Of a DNA stretch of 13,909 nt, positions 6,545 through 13,366 are shown in pieces. The position numbers were made by a program, and so were the translations under genes. Source of the DNA: Myxococcales bacterium (lineage in GTDB: Bacteria; Myxococcota; Myxococcia; Myxococcales; Myxococcaceae); contig VFKJ01000130.1 of assembly GCA_009885595.1 (NCBI GenBank), positions 1-13,909 on the forward strand. The letters are read 5' to 3'. The notes beneath the pieces were generated by a model that was not told where the DNA came from, searched no databases, and was given only the letters and a program-made list of their open reading frames with translations. Every line of letters starts with the position of its first letter. Position 1 is the stretch's first letter.

Positions 6545-6564
6545 ACAGATTTCGGCGATCACCG

Positions 6565-8076
6565 ATGTCTGATCTGAAAGATCGGCGCCCCGATCAGGAC
6601 GCGCCGCCAAACACCCGAAGCAGCCCGGGAAACCGCCTCGGGCGTGATCGGAGACCGCGCGTTTCCGATCTGCTCTTCGTCCTCGTGCTGGTGGCTGGCT
6701 GCGCCCACCCGCCCCTCTCCCCCACGCGCGAAGAAGTACACCGGGTCGTGCTCTGGGTCGACGCCTTTTCCACCGCGGGAGGTGACGGCTCGAGCGCGCA
6801 CCCGCTCAAAGCGGTGCCGCAGCCGGTACCCACGGGGGTCACGATTTACCTGCGCAGCGGGCTCTACCCCGGGCCGTTCGTGCTCGGCGCCGGCACCCGT
6901 ATCGAGGGGAGCGGCGAGGTAGTGCTCACCGGGGAGGCGGGGCAGACGGTGATCACCGCGACGAACGCCACCCTCGAAGGGCTGTCCATCCAGGGCGGTG
7001 CGATCGGCCTGGAGGCGGGCCTGGGCGTGGTGGTGACGCGGGTCCACTTCAGCGGCCAGCGCGCGCAGGCCGCCCTGGTGCACGGCGAGCTGAAGCTCTC
7101 GGACTCCACCTTCGAGGCGAGCGTGGAGGGCATCGACGGCGTGCGCGTCGAGCCCCGCGCCGCCCTGATCGCCAGCGGGGTGAAGTTCCAGGGCGGCTTC
7201 AAGCGCGCGGTGGTGAGCGACCAGGGCAGGCTCGAGCTGCGAGGGGTTTCCGGTGAGGGGACGAAGACGCTCGTGAACGCGACCGGCTCGAGCAGCGTGC
7301 TCTTTGACCTGCACGCCGCGCGCGGCAGCGGCCCTGCCCTCTTCTTCTCCGGGGGAAAGGTGTCCATCACGGGCGCCGAGGTGACCGGCCACGAATACAC
7401 GGTGCTGCTCTTCCGTGGGACCGACGCCACCATCTCCGGCCTTCGCGCGCGCGGCGCGGTGCAAGCGTGCGTCAGCGCCATCGAGTCGAAGCTGAGCCTC
7501 TCTGACTCGTCGCTCACGGGGTGCGGGCCCGCGGGCGCGGTCACCCTGCAGCACGCCCAGACCACCCTGACGAAGGTCGAGATCACCTCGGCCCGCGAGC
7601 TGGGGGTGCTGGTGAAGAACGGCACCTTGCGGCTCGAGGGCGTGCGCATCTCGAAGGTCACCGCCGCGCCGGACCAATCGGGCGGCGACGCGCTCCACGT
7701 CAGGGACGAGGCGGTGGTGAACGGCACGGGCGAGCTCACCTTGAGCGATCTGGGCGGCTCGGGCCTCTTCGCCACCACCTGGTCGAAGGTGACCCTGGGC
7801 AGCCTCACCGTCGAGCGCGCCCGCAGCTCGGCCCTCTTCCTGGAACGCGAGGCGCAGCTGCGCGTCGAGACGCTGCTGGTGCGCGGCGGGAGCGGGCCTG
7901 CCCTGGTGGTGACGGAGCGCGCCACCGCCCAGCTGGGCTCCCTGTCGGTGGCCGGCGGCAACGAGCTGCCGGTGTTCGCCGACTGTCAGGCCGGCGCGAA
8001 GGTGACGCTCGGCCGGCTCGAGTCCACGGTGCAGCAACTGCCCAGCGGCTGCGTCACGCTGCCTTCGACGAAGTGA
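6565..8076 (+). CDS. Predicted outer-membrane lipoprotein with right-handed parallel beta-helix
   Basis: A 503-residue protein of unknown role. VSDLLFVLVLVAGC (33-46) is a lipoprotein signal core with lipobox VAGC and lipidated Cys46, but it follows an unusually long Arg/Asp/Pro-rich n-region of about 32 residues. No other ATG, GTG or TTG gives a better start, so ATG 6565 is taken despite lacking a Shine-Dalgarno. Residues about 62-125 (VDAFSTAGGDGSS...LRSGLYPGPFVLGAGTRIEG) look like the N-terminal cap of DUF1565/NosD-like beta-helix proteins. Residues about 130-490 are a series of roughly 20-25-residue coils rich in Gly, Leu, Val, Thr and Ser (for example LEGLSIQGGAIGLEAGLGVVVTRV up to residue 160 and LKLSDSTFEASVEGIDGVRV beyond). 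No carbohydrate-cleaving catalytic motif is evident. It is divergent from HU, and its 3' end overlaps that of the hydrolase gene by 23 bases. Confidence 0.85.
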   Translation: MSDLKDRRPDQDAPPNTRSSPGNRLGRDRRPRVSDLLFVLVLVAGCAHPPLSPTREEVHRVVLWVDAFSTAGGDGSSAHPLKAVPQPVPTGVTIYLRSGLYPGPFVLGAGTRIEGSGEVVLTGEAGQTVITATNATLEGLSIQGGAIGLEAGLGVVVTRVHFSGQRAQAALVHGELKLSDSTFEASVEGIDGVRVEPRAALIASGVKFQGGFKRAVVSDQGRLELRGVSGEGTKTLVNATGSSSVLFDLHAARGSGPALFFSGGKVSITGAEVTGHEYTVLLFRGTDATISGLRARGAVQACVSAIESKLSLSDSSLTGCGPAGAVTLQHAQTTLTKVEITSARELGVLVKNGTLRLEGVRISKVTAAPDQSGGDALHVRDEAVVNGTGELTLSDLGGSGLFATTWSKVTLGSLTVERARSSALFLEREAQLRVETLLVRGGSGPALVVTERATAQLGSLSVAGGNELPVFADCQAGAKVTLGRLESTVQQLPSGCVTLPSTK

Positions 8077-9142
8077 GCGCTTCCTCGAGGTGGCTCTCGA
8101 GGAAGCGGCTGATCACCGGGTACACCTCGACGTGCGCCTGCTTGCCGACGAGCAGATCGCCGTGCCCGTACTCCGCCGAGTGGCCGTAGCTCTTCCCGAA
8201 GAGCACCAGCTCGCGCTTGGGGGCGGTGAGCAGCTCGAAGTAGGTGCGCATCAGATCGGGCGGGGCCAGGAAATCCACCGTGCCGCCGATCACCAGCGTC
8301 GGCACCGCCAGCGCCGCCAGCCCGGGTCGGTAGTCCTGCTTCAGATCGAGCGAGCGGAAGACGCCATTTCGCATCCAGTCCTCCAGTTGCCGCAGCACGC
8401 CCCTCCACATCGGCGCGAACACGTTGGCCACCAGGAAGCGCTGGGTGACGCCGTCGAGGTTGCGCAGGTTGGCGGTGGTGCGCGCGATCGAGGGAGGCGT
8501 CGTCCACCCCGCGAAGGGCGCCAGCAGCCGCAGCAGCGTCGAATCGAACTGACCCCAGAGGGCGGCCAGGCGCGCCAGCCGCACGAACTCCGGGAGGGCG
8601 CGCGGGAGCGAGAGGAAGACCGGAGAGCCGATCGTCACCAGCACAGCGATTCGATCTTTTAACGTGGACGATGAGGCCGCCAGCGCCACCAGCCCGCCCA
8701 TGGAGTGGCCGACCCACGCCACCTGCCTGGCGCCGGAGTGCTTGCACACCGCGTCCACCAGCGCGGGGAGATCGAACTTCACGTGATCGTCGAAGCTCGC
8801 GTCCCACGGCCCTTCGTCGGGCGCGCTCGACGTCCCCGCCCCGCGCAGGTCCACGGAGTAGCAATCGAAGCCCGCCTCCGAGAGGAACTTCGCGAGGTTC
8901 TGCGGCGCTCGGAATTCCATGATCCGGTGGTTGTTGGCCAGGCCGTGGCACAGCACGACGGGCAGCGCGAACCGCCGCCGCACCGCGGGCCGATGCCACG
9001 CCACCACCGTCCACCCGTCAGCGGTGCGCACCTCGACCCGCTGCGCGCCCTGCTCGAGGGCGTACCACCACGAGACGAAGGCCACGTCGAGCGCTACGAA
9101 CAGGGCCACGGACAGAAGGATGATCAGCCACACGCCGCGCAT
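8054..9142 (-). CDS. Membrane-anchored alpha/beta hydrolase
   Basis: Serine hydrolase of 362 residues, probably an esterase or lipase-like enzyme. An N-terminal hydrophobic segment (about 3-25, VWLIILLSVALFVALDVAFV) acts as a signal anchor. The fold shows the oxyanion HG turn (CHGLANN, 65-71), the nucleophile elbow GHSMGG with Ser147, an acid at Asp290 (GGTVDFLAPP), and a likely catalytic His327 in YGHGDLLVGKQA. That last motif resembles the C-terminal part of PHA-synthase-like and related hydrolases. A helical lid region lies at about 175-265. The ATG at 9140-9142 has no strong Shine-Dalgarno. The gene is divergent from pssA with only 44 bases between starts, so the two promoters must overlap. 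Its substrate cannot be inferred; the lipid-synthesis neighbour is only suggestive. Confidence 0.9.
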   Translation of the reverse strand: MRGVWLIILLSVALFVALDVAFVSWWYALEQGAQRVEVRTADGWTVVAWHRPAVRRRFALPVVLCHGLANNHRIMEFRAPQNLAKFLSEAGFDCYSVDLRGAGTSSAPDEGPWDASFDDHVKFDLPALVDAVCKHSGARQVAWVGHSMGGLVALAASSSTLKDRIAVLVTIGSPVFLSLPRALPEFVRLARLAALWGQFDSTLLRLLAPFAGWTTPPSIARTTANLRNLDGVTQRFLVANVFAPMWRGVLRQLEDWMRNGVFRSLDLKQDYRPGLAALAVPTLVIGGTVDFLAPPDLMRTYFELLTAPKRELVLFGKSYGHSAEYGHGDLLVGKQAHVEVYPVISRFLESHLEEALTSSKAA

Positions 9143-9151
9143 GATGCAGGC

Positions 9152-9160
9152 TGGTATGGT
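9152..9160 (+). promoter_or_regulatory. TGGTATGGT extended -10-like element before pssA
   Basis: TGGTATGGT lies 9 bases before an ATG at 9170 and 26 bases before the pssA ATG at 9187. It has the same TGGTAnnnT form as the elements at 4759-4767 and 13352-13360. The opposite strand reads ACCATACCA, which could contribute TACCAG as a -10 for the divergent hydrolase. No -35 is apparent. Confidence 0.45.
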
Positions 9161-9186
9161 CCGCCGTCCATGCTCAGGGTCGCTTC

Positions 9187-10023
9187 ATGAAGCTCCGTGA
9201 TCTGATGTTCGTGTTGCCGAACCTGTTCACGGTCTCGTCAATCTTCTGCGGCTTCTACGCCATGACGCTCTGTGCGGGTGAAGCCGGCCCGCTGCAGCTG
9301 TACCAGGCGGCGCTGGCGATCTTCTTCGGCATGTTCTTCGACGCGTTCGACGGCCGGGTGGCGCGGCTGACCAAGACGCAGAGCCTCTTCGGCCAGGAGC
9401 TCGACTCGCTGGCCGACGTGGTGTCGTTCGGCGCCGCCCCGGCGCTGCTGGTGTGGAAATGGGCGCTGGCGGGCCTGGGCATCGTGGGCGTGCTGGCGGC
9501 CTTCCTCTTCGCGGCGTGTGGTGCGCTGCGCCTGGCGCGCTTCAACGTGCTGGCCATCAAGTCGCCGCACGGAGGCGCCTCGAACTTCTTCGTCGGCATG
9601 CCGATTCCCTTCGCGGCGTGCGGCGTCATCTCGATGATCATCGCCTTCCAGAACGCCCGCGGCGGCCCGCTGCCGGCCGAGGCGCAGTGGCCGGTGCTCG
9701 GGGTGGTGGTCTTCCTCGCGCTGCTGATGGTGTCCACGGTGCGCTACCGCACCTTCAAGGACGTCAAGCCCAACCCCAGGAGCGCCGCCGTGCTGCTGGG
9801 CGTGATCATCACCGGCGTGGTGGTGGGCGTGGTGTCTCACCCGGCCTGGGTGCTGGTCACCTACTTCGGGCTCTACCTGCTGTCTGGGCTGGTGGAGTCG
9901 GCGCTGATGCTGCGCAAGTACCTCTTCGAGCGGCGCGCCGCGGCCACCGCCATCGCCGACGTCATCGACCAGGACGAAGACGAGAGCGAGAAGGACGACG
10001 TCGAGGACGAAGAGGTGCTCTAA
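9187..10023 (+). CDS. pssA: CDP-diacylglycerol--serine O-phosphatidyltransferase
   Basis: Integral membrane enzyme that transfers the phosphatidyl group from CDP-diacylglycerol to serine, the committed step to phosphatidylserine and phosphatidylethanolamine. The CDP-alcohol phosphatidyltransferase signature is complete: D55-G56-x2-A59-R60-x8-G69-x3-D73-x3-D77. The start MKLRDLMFVLPNLFTVSSIFCGFYAM is typical of the short PssA subfamily. Several TM helices follow up to about residue 240, then an acidic soluble tail (about 258-278, DQDEDESEKDDVEDEEVL). The length of 278 residues fits the family. AGGG at 9176-9179 sits 7 bases before ATG 9187. The psd (decarboxylase) partner is not in the window. 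The next gene, cinA, begins 30 bases downstream. Confidence 0.93.
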   Translation: MKLRDLMFVLPNLFTVSSIFCGFYAMTLCAGEAGPLQLYQAALAIFFGMFFDAFDGRVARLTKTQSLFGQELDSLADVVSFGAAPALLVWKWALAGLGIVGVLAAFLFAACGALRLARFNVLAIKSPHGGASNFFVGMPIPFAACGVISMIIAFQNARGGPLPAEAQWPVLGVVVFLALLMVSTVRYRTFKDVKPNPRSAAVLLGVIITGVVVGVVSHPAWVLVTYFGLYLLSGLVESALMLRKYLFERRAAATAIADVIDQDEDESEKDDVEDEEVL

Positions 10024-10040
10024 AAACCGCTCGGGTGAGC

Positions 10041-10046
10041 TACACC
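10041..10046 (+). promoter_or_regulatory. -10-like TACACC before cinA
   Basis: TACACC lies 7 bases before the cinA GTG, the same spacing as the TGGTAnnnT elements but without their TGG extension. It overlaps a small potential hairpin (GGGTG 10033-10037, CACCC 10043-10047). With only 30 bases between pssA and cinA, read-through from pssA is at least as likely. Confidence 0.25.
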
Positions 10047-10053
10047 CCGGGCC

Positions 10054-11304
10054 GTGCGCATCGAGACGATCTGTACCGGCGACGAGCTCCTCACCGGCCT
10101 GACCAGCGACACCAACAGCCGCTTCTTTCAGGAAGCGCTGCTCGAGCGCACCGGCCTCACCGTGCGGCGCAGCGCGGTGGTGGGCGATCGCAAGGACGAC
10201 ATCATCTCGGCGCTCGACGAGGCCGCCGGGCGCTGTGACGTGGTGCTGGTGTCGGGCGGGCTGGGGCCCACCTCCGACGATCTCACCGCCGAGTGCGCCG
10301 CCACCGCCGCCGGCGCGCCGCTGGTCGAGAGCGCCGAGGCGCTGCGTCACCTGGAACAGCGCTTCAAGGATCGCGGCATCGTGCTGACCGACAACAATCG
10401 GCGGCAGGCGTTGGTGCCGCAGGGCGCAGAGGTGGTGCTCAACGCCGAGGGCAGCGCGCCGATGTTCATTCAGACGCGCAAGGCCTGTGTGCTGTTCTTC
10501 GTGCCCGGCGTGCCGCGCGAGTATCGCCACCTGATGAGCGAACAGGTGGTGCCGCGCATCGCCGCGCTCAGGGGCTCGACCGAAGTGCGCAAGCTGGCGC
10601 TGCTGAAGACGGTGGGCTTGCCCGAGTCGCACCTCGACGCGCGGGTCAAGCCGCTCTCACAGAAATATCCCGACGTGGTGTTCGGCTTTCGCACCCACCC
10701 GCCCGAGAATCACTTGAAGCTGCTGGCTACCGGCTCGAACGAAGCAGAGGCGAGCGCGCTGCTCGAGCAGGTGGTCGCTGAAGCGCGCACGCTGCTCGGA
10801 CCCAGCTGCTTCGGGCGCGACGCCCAGACCCTGCCCGGCGTGGTGCTCTCGGCGCTCAAGCAGCGCAAGCAGTACCTCGCGCTCGCCGAGAGCTGCACCG
10901 GCGGAATGATGGCGCAGCAGCTCACCGCCGAGCCCGGCGCGAGCGACGCGTTCTACGGCGGGGCGTGCACGTACCTGGAAGACGCCAAGACCCAGTGGGC
11001 CGGCGTCCCCGAAGGCCTGCTCGCGCAGTACGGCGCGGTCTCGAGCGAAACAGCCGAGGCGATGGCGAAGGGCGTGCTGGCGCGCACCGGCGTGCAGTGG
11101 GTCGTGAGCACCACGGGCTGGGCCGGCCCCAGCGGCGGCGACGCGCAGAACCCGGTGGGCACCGTGTACCTCGGCCTCGCGGGGCCGTTCGGCGTCCAGG
11201 TCGAGAAGCACCGCTTTCACGGAGATCGCGAGCGCGTTCGCGCCTTCGCCACCGCCACCGCGCTCGATCTGTTGCGCAAGGCCCTCGGAGGAACCCCGTC
11301 ATGA
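10054..11304 (+). CDS. cinA: CinA family protein (MoaB/MogA-like domain plus nicotinamide-nucleotide amidase)
   Basis: A 416-residue two-domain CinA. Residues 1-170 are the MoCF-like domain: TGDELLTGLTSDTNS (8-22) and SGGLGPTSDDLT (67-78). The C-terminal domain (about 262-412) is PncC-type nicotinamide mononucleotide deamidase, which recycles NMN to nicotinic acid mononucleotide. It has AESCTGG with predicted nucleophile Ser280, Tyr307 and Lys312 (YLEDAK), GAVS (327-330) and TGWAGPSGGDAQNPVGTVYLG. All core residues I can check are present. The GTG start at 10054 begins MRIETICTGDE, the expected N-terminus; no Shine-Dalgarno is visible. The stop overlaps the next start (ATGA at 11301-11304). 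No recA or competence gene is next to it, so a competence role is not supported by context. Confidence 0.95.
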   Translation: MRIETICTGDELLTGLTSDTNSRFFQEALLERTGLTVRRSAVVGDRKDDIISALDEAAGRCDVVLVSGGLGPTSDDLTAECAATAAGAPLVESAEALRHLEQRFKDRGIVLTDNNRRQALVPQGAEVVLNAEGSAPMFIQTRKACVLFFVPGVPREYRHLMSEQVVPRIAALRGSTEVRKLALLKTVGLPESHLDARVKPLSQKYPDVVFGFRTHPPENHLKLLATGSNEAEASALLEQVVAEARTLLGPSCFGRDAQTLPGVVLSALKQRKQYLALAESCTGGMMAQQLTAEPGASDAFYGGACTYLEDAKTQWAGVPEGLLAQYGAVSSETAEAMAKGVLARTGVQWVVSTTGWAGPSGGDAQNPVGTVYLGLAGPFGVQVEKHRFHGDRERVRAFATATALDLLRKALGGTPS

Positions 11305-12854
11305 GTCAGCAGCTCGCCGCGCCCACCAACGCTCCCGGACCCAAGGCCGCCTCGGGGCAGGCGCTCCGCCTCTGGCTGTCGGCGTACCGGGTAGAGGTCA
11401 CGCTCTTCGCGGTCGCCTTCTTCGTGCTGGCGGCCTTCAGCGCGCAACGCTTCTGGCGCCAGAGCGCCGCGCCCCACTTCGTGTACCAGAGCAAGGCGTG
11501 GCTCGAGGGCCGGTCCGACATCGATCCCCAGGTGCTGCCCAACCTGGAGGACTGGGCGTGCGTGCGCGAGGTGGGCGGCCAGAAGGTGCGTTGCACTGGC
11601 CAGGCGCTGCAGAGCGACCGCTGGTACTCGTCGTTCCCCTGGTTCCCCGCGGTGGTGATGCTGCCGTTCGTGGCGGTCAACGGGTACCAACTCAACGACA
11701 CCAGCTTCGGGGTGATCGTCGGCGCGCTCGCGATCGCGCTCTTCTACGCGATGCTGCGGCTGCTCAAGGAGGTCGAGGGCACCAAGACCACGCGCATGGA
11801 TGACGCGCTCACCTCGCTGCTGCTCGGCTTCGGGACGCTGTTCTTCTACGCGGCGATCCGCGGCGAGGTGTGGTTCTCCGCCGAGGTGATGGGCATCGCC
11901 TTCACCGCGCTCTACGTGCGCAACGCGGTCGGCGCGCGCCACCCGGTGCTCGCGGGCGTGTTCTGGTCGATGGCGGTGCTCACCCGCACGCCGCTGTTCT
12001 TCACGGGGTTGTTCTTCTTCCTCGAGCTGGCGGCCCCCGAGCGCGGCACGCGGCTGGCGCAGCTCAAGGCGTTCTTCTCGGCGCCCGGTGCGAAGTTGAA
12101 GACGCTCGGCCGGTTCGTGATGGGCGCAGCGCCGCTGGGCGTGCTGGCGGCGCTCTACAACCTGAACCGCTTCGGCAGCCTCACCGAGTTCGGTCACAAG
12201 TTCCTCTTCAACAACCGCGTCAACCACGACATCGACACCTTCGGGTTGTTCAGCTTCCACTACCTGGGGCGCAACCTCGACGCGGCGTTCCTCAAGTTGC
12301 CCAGCCTCGGCACGAACCCGCTGCTGCTCGGTTACGACGCCTGGGGGCTGTCGCTGGTGATCACCCTGCCCCTGCTGGCGCTGTGCCTGGTGCCGGCGAC
12401 GCAGCAGAAGCGCGCGCTGCAGGTGATCGCGGCGTTCGCCGGCCTGCTGGTGGCGTCGTCGATCTTCACCGCGCTGCCGCCGCCTCCCGCAGAGCCGCCC
12501 ATCGGGTGGCGCCCCCTGGCGCTGTGGCTGCTGCTGGCCCTGGTGCTCGCCTTTCTGGCCTGGAGCGCCTGGCAGTGGGTCACCGCCAAGGACGCGCCGC
12601 GGCTGCTGGCCCCGGTGCTGCTCACCCTGCTCGCCTGCATGCTGCCGGGGCTCGCCTACCAGAACACCGGCTACGCGCAGTTCGGGTTCCGCTTCAGCCT
12701 CGACTACACCCCGTACCTGTTGATGCTGATCCCGCTGGGAGGGTGGAGCTGGAAGAAGCCCCTGCCCATGACGCTGGCGCTGCTGTCCGTGCTGGTGAGC
12801 TTCTGGGGAGCCGTGGGCTTCAGGGGGTACACCGAGTTGATGCGAGGTTGGTGA
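11301..12854 (+). CDS. Polytopic membrane protein, putative GT-C-type glycosyltransferase
   Basis: A 517-residue inner-membrane protein with roughly 11-13 predicted TM segments (for example 32-48, 112-128, 135-154, 168-186, 268-288, 348-365, 404-424, 434-452, 488-506). The first outside loop carries HFVYQSKAWLEGRSDIDP (59-76), similar in style to the loop after TM1 in GT-C/ArnT-like proteins, and SDRWYSSFPWFPAVVMLPF (105-123). The C-terminal part has QFGFRFSLDYTPYLLMLIPL (460-479), a motif style seen in related uncharacterised membrane proteins. Cys87 and Cys98 in the first loop could form a disulfide. If it is a GT-C enzyme it would move a sugar from a polyprenyl-phosphate donor outside the membrane; this is inferred from general resemblance only. 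The start has a good GGAGG (11287-11291) and overlaps the cinA stop; its own stop overlaps the next gene (TGATG). Confidence 0.85.
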   Translation: MSQQLAAPTNAPGPKAASGQALRLWLSAYRVEVTLFAVAFFVLAAFSAQRFWRQSAAPHFVYQSKAWLEGRSDIDPQVLPNLEDWACVREVGGQKVRCTGQALQSDRWYSSFPWFPAVVMLPFVAVNGYQLNDTSFGVIVGALAIALFYAMLRLLKEVEGTKTTRMDDALTSLLLGFGTLFFYAAIRGEVWFSAEVMGIAFTALYVRNAVGARHPVLAGVFWSMAVLTRTPLFFTGLFFFLELAAPERGTRLAQLKAFFSAPGAKLKTLGRFVMGAAPLGVLAALYNLNRFGSLTEFGHKFLFNNRVNHDIDTFGLFSFHYLGRNLDAAFLKLPSLGTNPLLLGYDAWGLSLVITLPLLALCLVPATQQKRALQVIAAFAGLLVASSIFTALPPPPAEPPIGWRPLALWLLLALVLAFLAWSAWQWVTAKDAPRLLAPVLLTLLACMLPGLAYQNTGYAQFGFRFSLDYTPYLLMLIPLGGWSWKKPLPMTLALLSVLVSFWGAVGFRGYTELMRGW

Positions 12855-13342
12855 TGAGCACGCCGCGCTGGCACACCCGCGAAGACAGCGGTCTGCGCGT
12901 CGATCGCGCGGGCCGGTGGTGGCACGACGACGAGCCCATCGAGCACCCGAACATCATCGAGGCCTTCAACCAGGGCCTGCGGGTGAATGAGGAGGGGCGG
13001 TACGAGCTGCACTTCGGCAACGACTGGTGCTTCGTCACGGTCGAGCACTGCGCGTTCACGGTGGTAGCGGTGGACGAGGGTTCCGAGGAGCGGCTCTCGG
13101 TGCGGCTGTCGGATCGCACGGCCGAGTGGCTCGATCTCGCCTCGCTCACCCAGGATGACGAAGGGGTGTTGGTGGCGAAGGTGAAGGAAGGCAAGGCGCG
13201 CGCCCGGTTCTCCAGGGAAGCCCAGTTTCAGCTCGCGGAGCGCCTCGAAGAGGTCGAAGGTGGCCTGGTGGTGAAGGTCGGCGGTAAGCAAATTCCTGTC
13301 TCGCTCTCCCCCAAAGGGGGAGAGGGTCGGGGAGAGGGGTAG
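12854..13342 (+). CDS. DUF1285 family protein with a repeat-derived C-terminal tail
   Basis: A small soluble protein of 162 residues matching DUF1285 in style: DSGLRVDRAGRWWHDDEPIEHP (11-32), NIIEAFNQGLRVNEEGRYEL, then VTVEHCAFTVVAVD (61-74). The family's function is unknown. It starts at the ATG within TGATG overlapping the preceding stop, so it is probably co-translated with the membrane protein. Residues 151-162 (LSPKGGEGRGEG) are encoded by the palindromic repeat at 13304-13339 rather than by ancestral gene sequence, and the TAG comes right after the repeat. The original protein probably ended near residue 149. The tail is Gly/Glu-rich and likely disordered. Confidence 0.85.
   Translation: MSTPRWHTREDSGLRVDRAGRWWHDDEPIEHPNIIEAFNQGLRVNEEGRYELHFGNDWCFVTVEHCAFTVVAVDEGSEERLSVRLSDRTAEWLDLASLTQDDEGVLVAKVKEGKARARFSREAQFQLAERLEEVEGGLVVKVGGKQIPVSLSPKGGEGRGEG
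13304..13339. repeat. Three-arm palindromic repeat, copy B, inside the end of the DUF1285 gene
   Basis: CTCTCCCCC (13304-13312) pairs with GGGGGAGAG (13316-13324) around AAA, and a further GGGGAGAGGGG follows at 13329-13339. It is the same element as 3998-4033 (shared GGGGGAGAGGGTCGGGGAG), but it lacks the first bases of the left arm and has a different loop. It ends exactly at the TAG stop. It may serve as a terminator or attenuator before the downstream glycosidase gene. Confidence 0.85.
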
Positions 13343-13351
13343 ACCAATCGC

Positions 13352-13360
13352 TGGTAGGTT
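13352..13360 (+). promoter_or_regulatory. TGGTAGGTT extended -10-like element before the GH3 gene
   Basis: TGGTAGGTT lies 6 bases before GTG 13367, the same layout as at 4759-4767. There is no Shine-Dalgarno (GAACGG) and no clear -35. The placement just after the repeat at the end of the DUF1285 gene suggests a separate transcription start for the glycosidase. Confidence 0.45.
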
Positions 13361-13366
13361 GAACGG

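Noticed and set aside
5989..6564. Upstream extension of the beta-helix lipoprotein frame
   Set aside because: It would run through the repeats, the HU terminator and the whole HU gene in antisense and would bury the lipoprotein signal at residue about 230.
6559..8037. 492-codon minus-strand frame across the beta-helix gene
   Set aside because: Composition (His/Arg/Gly/Ala-rich, no motif) is typical of antisense to a GC-rich gene; the plus strand has a lipobox and regular beta-helix pattern.
9238..10632. 464-codon minus-strand frame across pssA and cinA
   Set aside because: It spans two genes with intact, recognisable catalytic motifs on the other strand and has no domain of its own.
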